In this document: positions 4,853 to 5,541 of the stretch, one piece after another
Position numbering within the stretch: position 1 is the stretch's first letter
Layout: each line of letters opens with the position of its first letter
Assembly: GCA_027294815.1 (NCBI GenBank)
Contig: JAPULP010000417.1
Coordinates: 1-5,541, forward strand
Origin: Gemmatimonadota bacterium
GTDB taxonomy: Bacteria; Gemmatimonadota; Gemmatimonadetes; Gemmatimonadales; GWC2-71-9
Reading direction: 5' to 3'
Length of the DNA stretch: 5,541 nt
The notes under the pieces: model-generated
Told to the model about the DNA's origin: nothing
Databases searched by the model: none
Seen by the model: only the letters and a program-made list of their open reading frames with translations
Position numbers and translations under genes: made by a program

Positions 4853-5196
4853 GACGCGAGATTGCCGAGGGCGGATCGTTGGCCGGCGCGGTCGGCGCGG
4901 CGTTGACCGCTGCTGCCGCCGCGCTCTGCTGCATCGGTCCGCTCGCGTTGACGCTGCTGGGCGTCAACGGGATGATTCTCGCAGCTGGGCTGAAGCCTTA
5001 TCGGTTCCATCTGCTCGTGGGGTCGATCCTCATGCTGGGTCTGGCCTTCTGGATGATTTACCACCCGGTTCGCGCCGGCGCCGCCGCCTGCTCGAGACGG
5101 TCCACCCGACGGATCCGTGTGGTGCTCTGGTTTGTAACGCTCGTTTGGGCCACAGCGTTTGTGCTGCAGTTCGTGGCCGACAAAGTGACGATATAG
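4843..5196 (+). CDS. MerT-like inner-membrane protein (mercuric or metal ion transport family)
   Basis: The product has 117 residues from TTG 4843 (AGGAGG 4 bases upstream), close to the 116 of classical MerT. TTG 4849 would give 115. Three membrane spans are visible at about residues 13-40, 55-73 and 92-111. Helix 1 carries the adjacent pair Cys29-Cys30 in ALCCIGPLAL, where MerT has its Cys24-Cys25 Hg(II)-accepting pair, and the PYRFHLLVGSILMLGLAFW and IYHPVRAG segments also follow MerT. The cytoplasmic loop has only one Cys (Cys83 in AAACS), where classical MerT has a second pair, so metal hand-off may differ. No merA, merP or merR is in view. The stop TAG overlaps the ribosome site of the selenoprotein gene 8 bases before its ATG, so the two are surely co-translated. 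Earlier GTG starts in this frame exist, but without ribosome sites. Confidence 0.75.
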   Translation: MALRREIAEGGSLAGAVGAALTAAAAALCCIGPLALTLLGVNGMILAAGLKPYRFHLLVGSILMLGLAFWMIYHPVRAGAAACSRRSTRRIRVVLWFVTLVWATAFVLQFVADKVTI

Positions 5197-5204
5197 GAGG
5201 TTCT

Positions 5205-5541
5205 ATGAGAAGGTGGTACGTGTTATCCGCGATCGGGATGCTGACTTTGGGTGGGAACGTTGCGATCCGCCCTGTACCGGCCGCCTACACGGCTCTGGAT
5301 GCGAGAGGCAATCCGCTGAGGACGGCGTTCAATGACGACGTGGGCAAGGTTCGCGTGCTCATGTTGGTCGCGCCCACGTGAGGGGGGTGTCTCCGAGGGT
5401 CCTCGGAAACGCAGAAACATTTGTTGGAGCAGACCAGGAGTTCAGATCTGGCGGTGTACGTCGTGTGGGTGCCGAGGAACCGTGCACGGGAACAACACGT
5501 GCGTCGCGTCACCGGGATCGTCACGGACAAGCGCGCACGAC
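5205..5541 (+). CDS. Exported thioredoxin-like selenoprotein with UGGC redox site (partial, runs off the window)
   Basis: ATG 5205 follows AGGAGG (5195-5200) by 4 bases. The first 27 or so residues, MRRWYVLSAIGMLTLGG and on to VPAA, form a signal peptide or anchor, so the protein acts outside the cytoplasm. Next come TALDARGNPLRTAFNDD and VGKVRVLMLVAPT, a thioredoxin-fold beta strand, and then codon 59 is TGA (5379-5381). The same frame stays open for the remaining 53 codons and reads as protein: GGCLRGSSETQKHLLEQT, then LAVYVVWVPRNRAREQHV. Reading TGA as selenocysteine gives Sec59-Gly-Gly-Cys62 at exactly the CxxC position of a thioredoxin-like active site. A SECIS-like hairpin with a GGUC loop follows directly. 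The protein is not finished at the window end; 112 residues are visible. It is in one operon with the MerT-like gene and probably reduces thiols or thiophilic metals in the envelope. The specific family and substrate are not identified. Confidence 0.8.
5391..5408 (+). promoter_or_regulatory. Bacterial SECIS-like element
   Basis: Directly after the UGA, TCCGAGG (5392-5398) pairs with CCTCGGA (5401-5407). Realistically this is a 6-bp stem closed by a GGUC tetraloop (5398-5401). The loop G-U (5399-5400) is 18-19 bases after the UGA, inside the known range for bacterial SECIS elements. It resembles the AGGUCU loop of E. coli fdhF, whose loop G and U bind SelB. The element is coding and lies fully within the reading frame. 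Confidence 0.75.

Noticed and set aside
4749..5381. 210-residue plus-strand ORF covering the MerT-like region
   Set aside because: It is a shadow frame over the MerT-like gene, Arg/Gly-rich and without family features. Only its last 58 codons, from ATG 5205, are real, as the start of the selenoprotein.
1..5541. CRISPR arrays, tRNA or rRNA genes, insertion sequences
   Set aside because: I saw no spaced direct repeats, no cloverleaf-like sequence with a TTCGA arm in context, and no transposase-like reading frame or terminal inverted repeats.

Overview
This window looks like a metagenomic or environmental bacterial fragment of high GC content. It carries a large carboxypeptidase-like M28 peptidase remnant, a DUF5700-type lipoprotein, degenerate short tandem repeats between genes and an in-frame UGA read as selenocysteine. 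That mix suggests a selenocysteine-using Gram-negative lineage such as Gemmatimonadota or a relative. The assignment is an inference from gene style only and is weak.

Left part (1-1066, + strand): the N-terminal S4 domain of an RsuA/RluB-type pseudouridine synthase is joined in frame to the C-terminal two thirds of an M28 zinc peptidase. A single TAG interrupts the peptidase just after the join. I read this as a recombination-derived pseudogene, or possibly an assembly chimera. Position 69-91 holds a perfect inverted repeat. The convergent junction (1067-1150) holds a heptamer repeat array and a hairpin.

Middle part (1151-2766, - strand): a lipoprotein with an HExxH zinc-protease motif, most like DUF5700, and a small very acidic protein of unknown function. 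Each has its own upstream gap, and a promoter-like sequence lies ahead of the acidic gene. The intergenic stretch 2767-3219 holds that promoter, a 7+7 bp dyad, a short 9-mer repeat and two matches to an ECF-type promoter pattern (GGAAC-N17-GTT).

Right part (3220-5541, + strand): this is the interesting block. It has four genes: an ECF sigma factor; a membrane anti-sigma factor whose cytoplasmic zinc-finger domain is fused through one membrane segment to an external TlpA-type thioredoxin domain with an intact CGPC site; a MerT-like three-helix membrane protein with a Cys-Cys pair in helix 1; and an exported thioredoxin-like selenoprotein with a U-G-G-C site. The selenoprotein has a bacterial SECIS-like hairpin directly after its UGA, and it runs off the window. 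A conventional gene caller would cut it to a meaningless 58-residue ORF. The MerT-like gene has its Shine-Dalgarno sequence inside a hairpin that is read through by a 22-codon upstream ORF.

Working model (inference): the anti-sigma fusion senses thiol redox state or a thiophilic metal outside the membrane and releases the sigma factor. The neighbouring MerT-like and selenoprotein genes deal with metal or thiol stress in the envelope. Co-regulation of the last two genes by the sigma factor is not shown by the sequence, because I found no GGAAC-N17-GTT match upstream of them.
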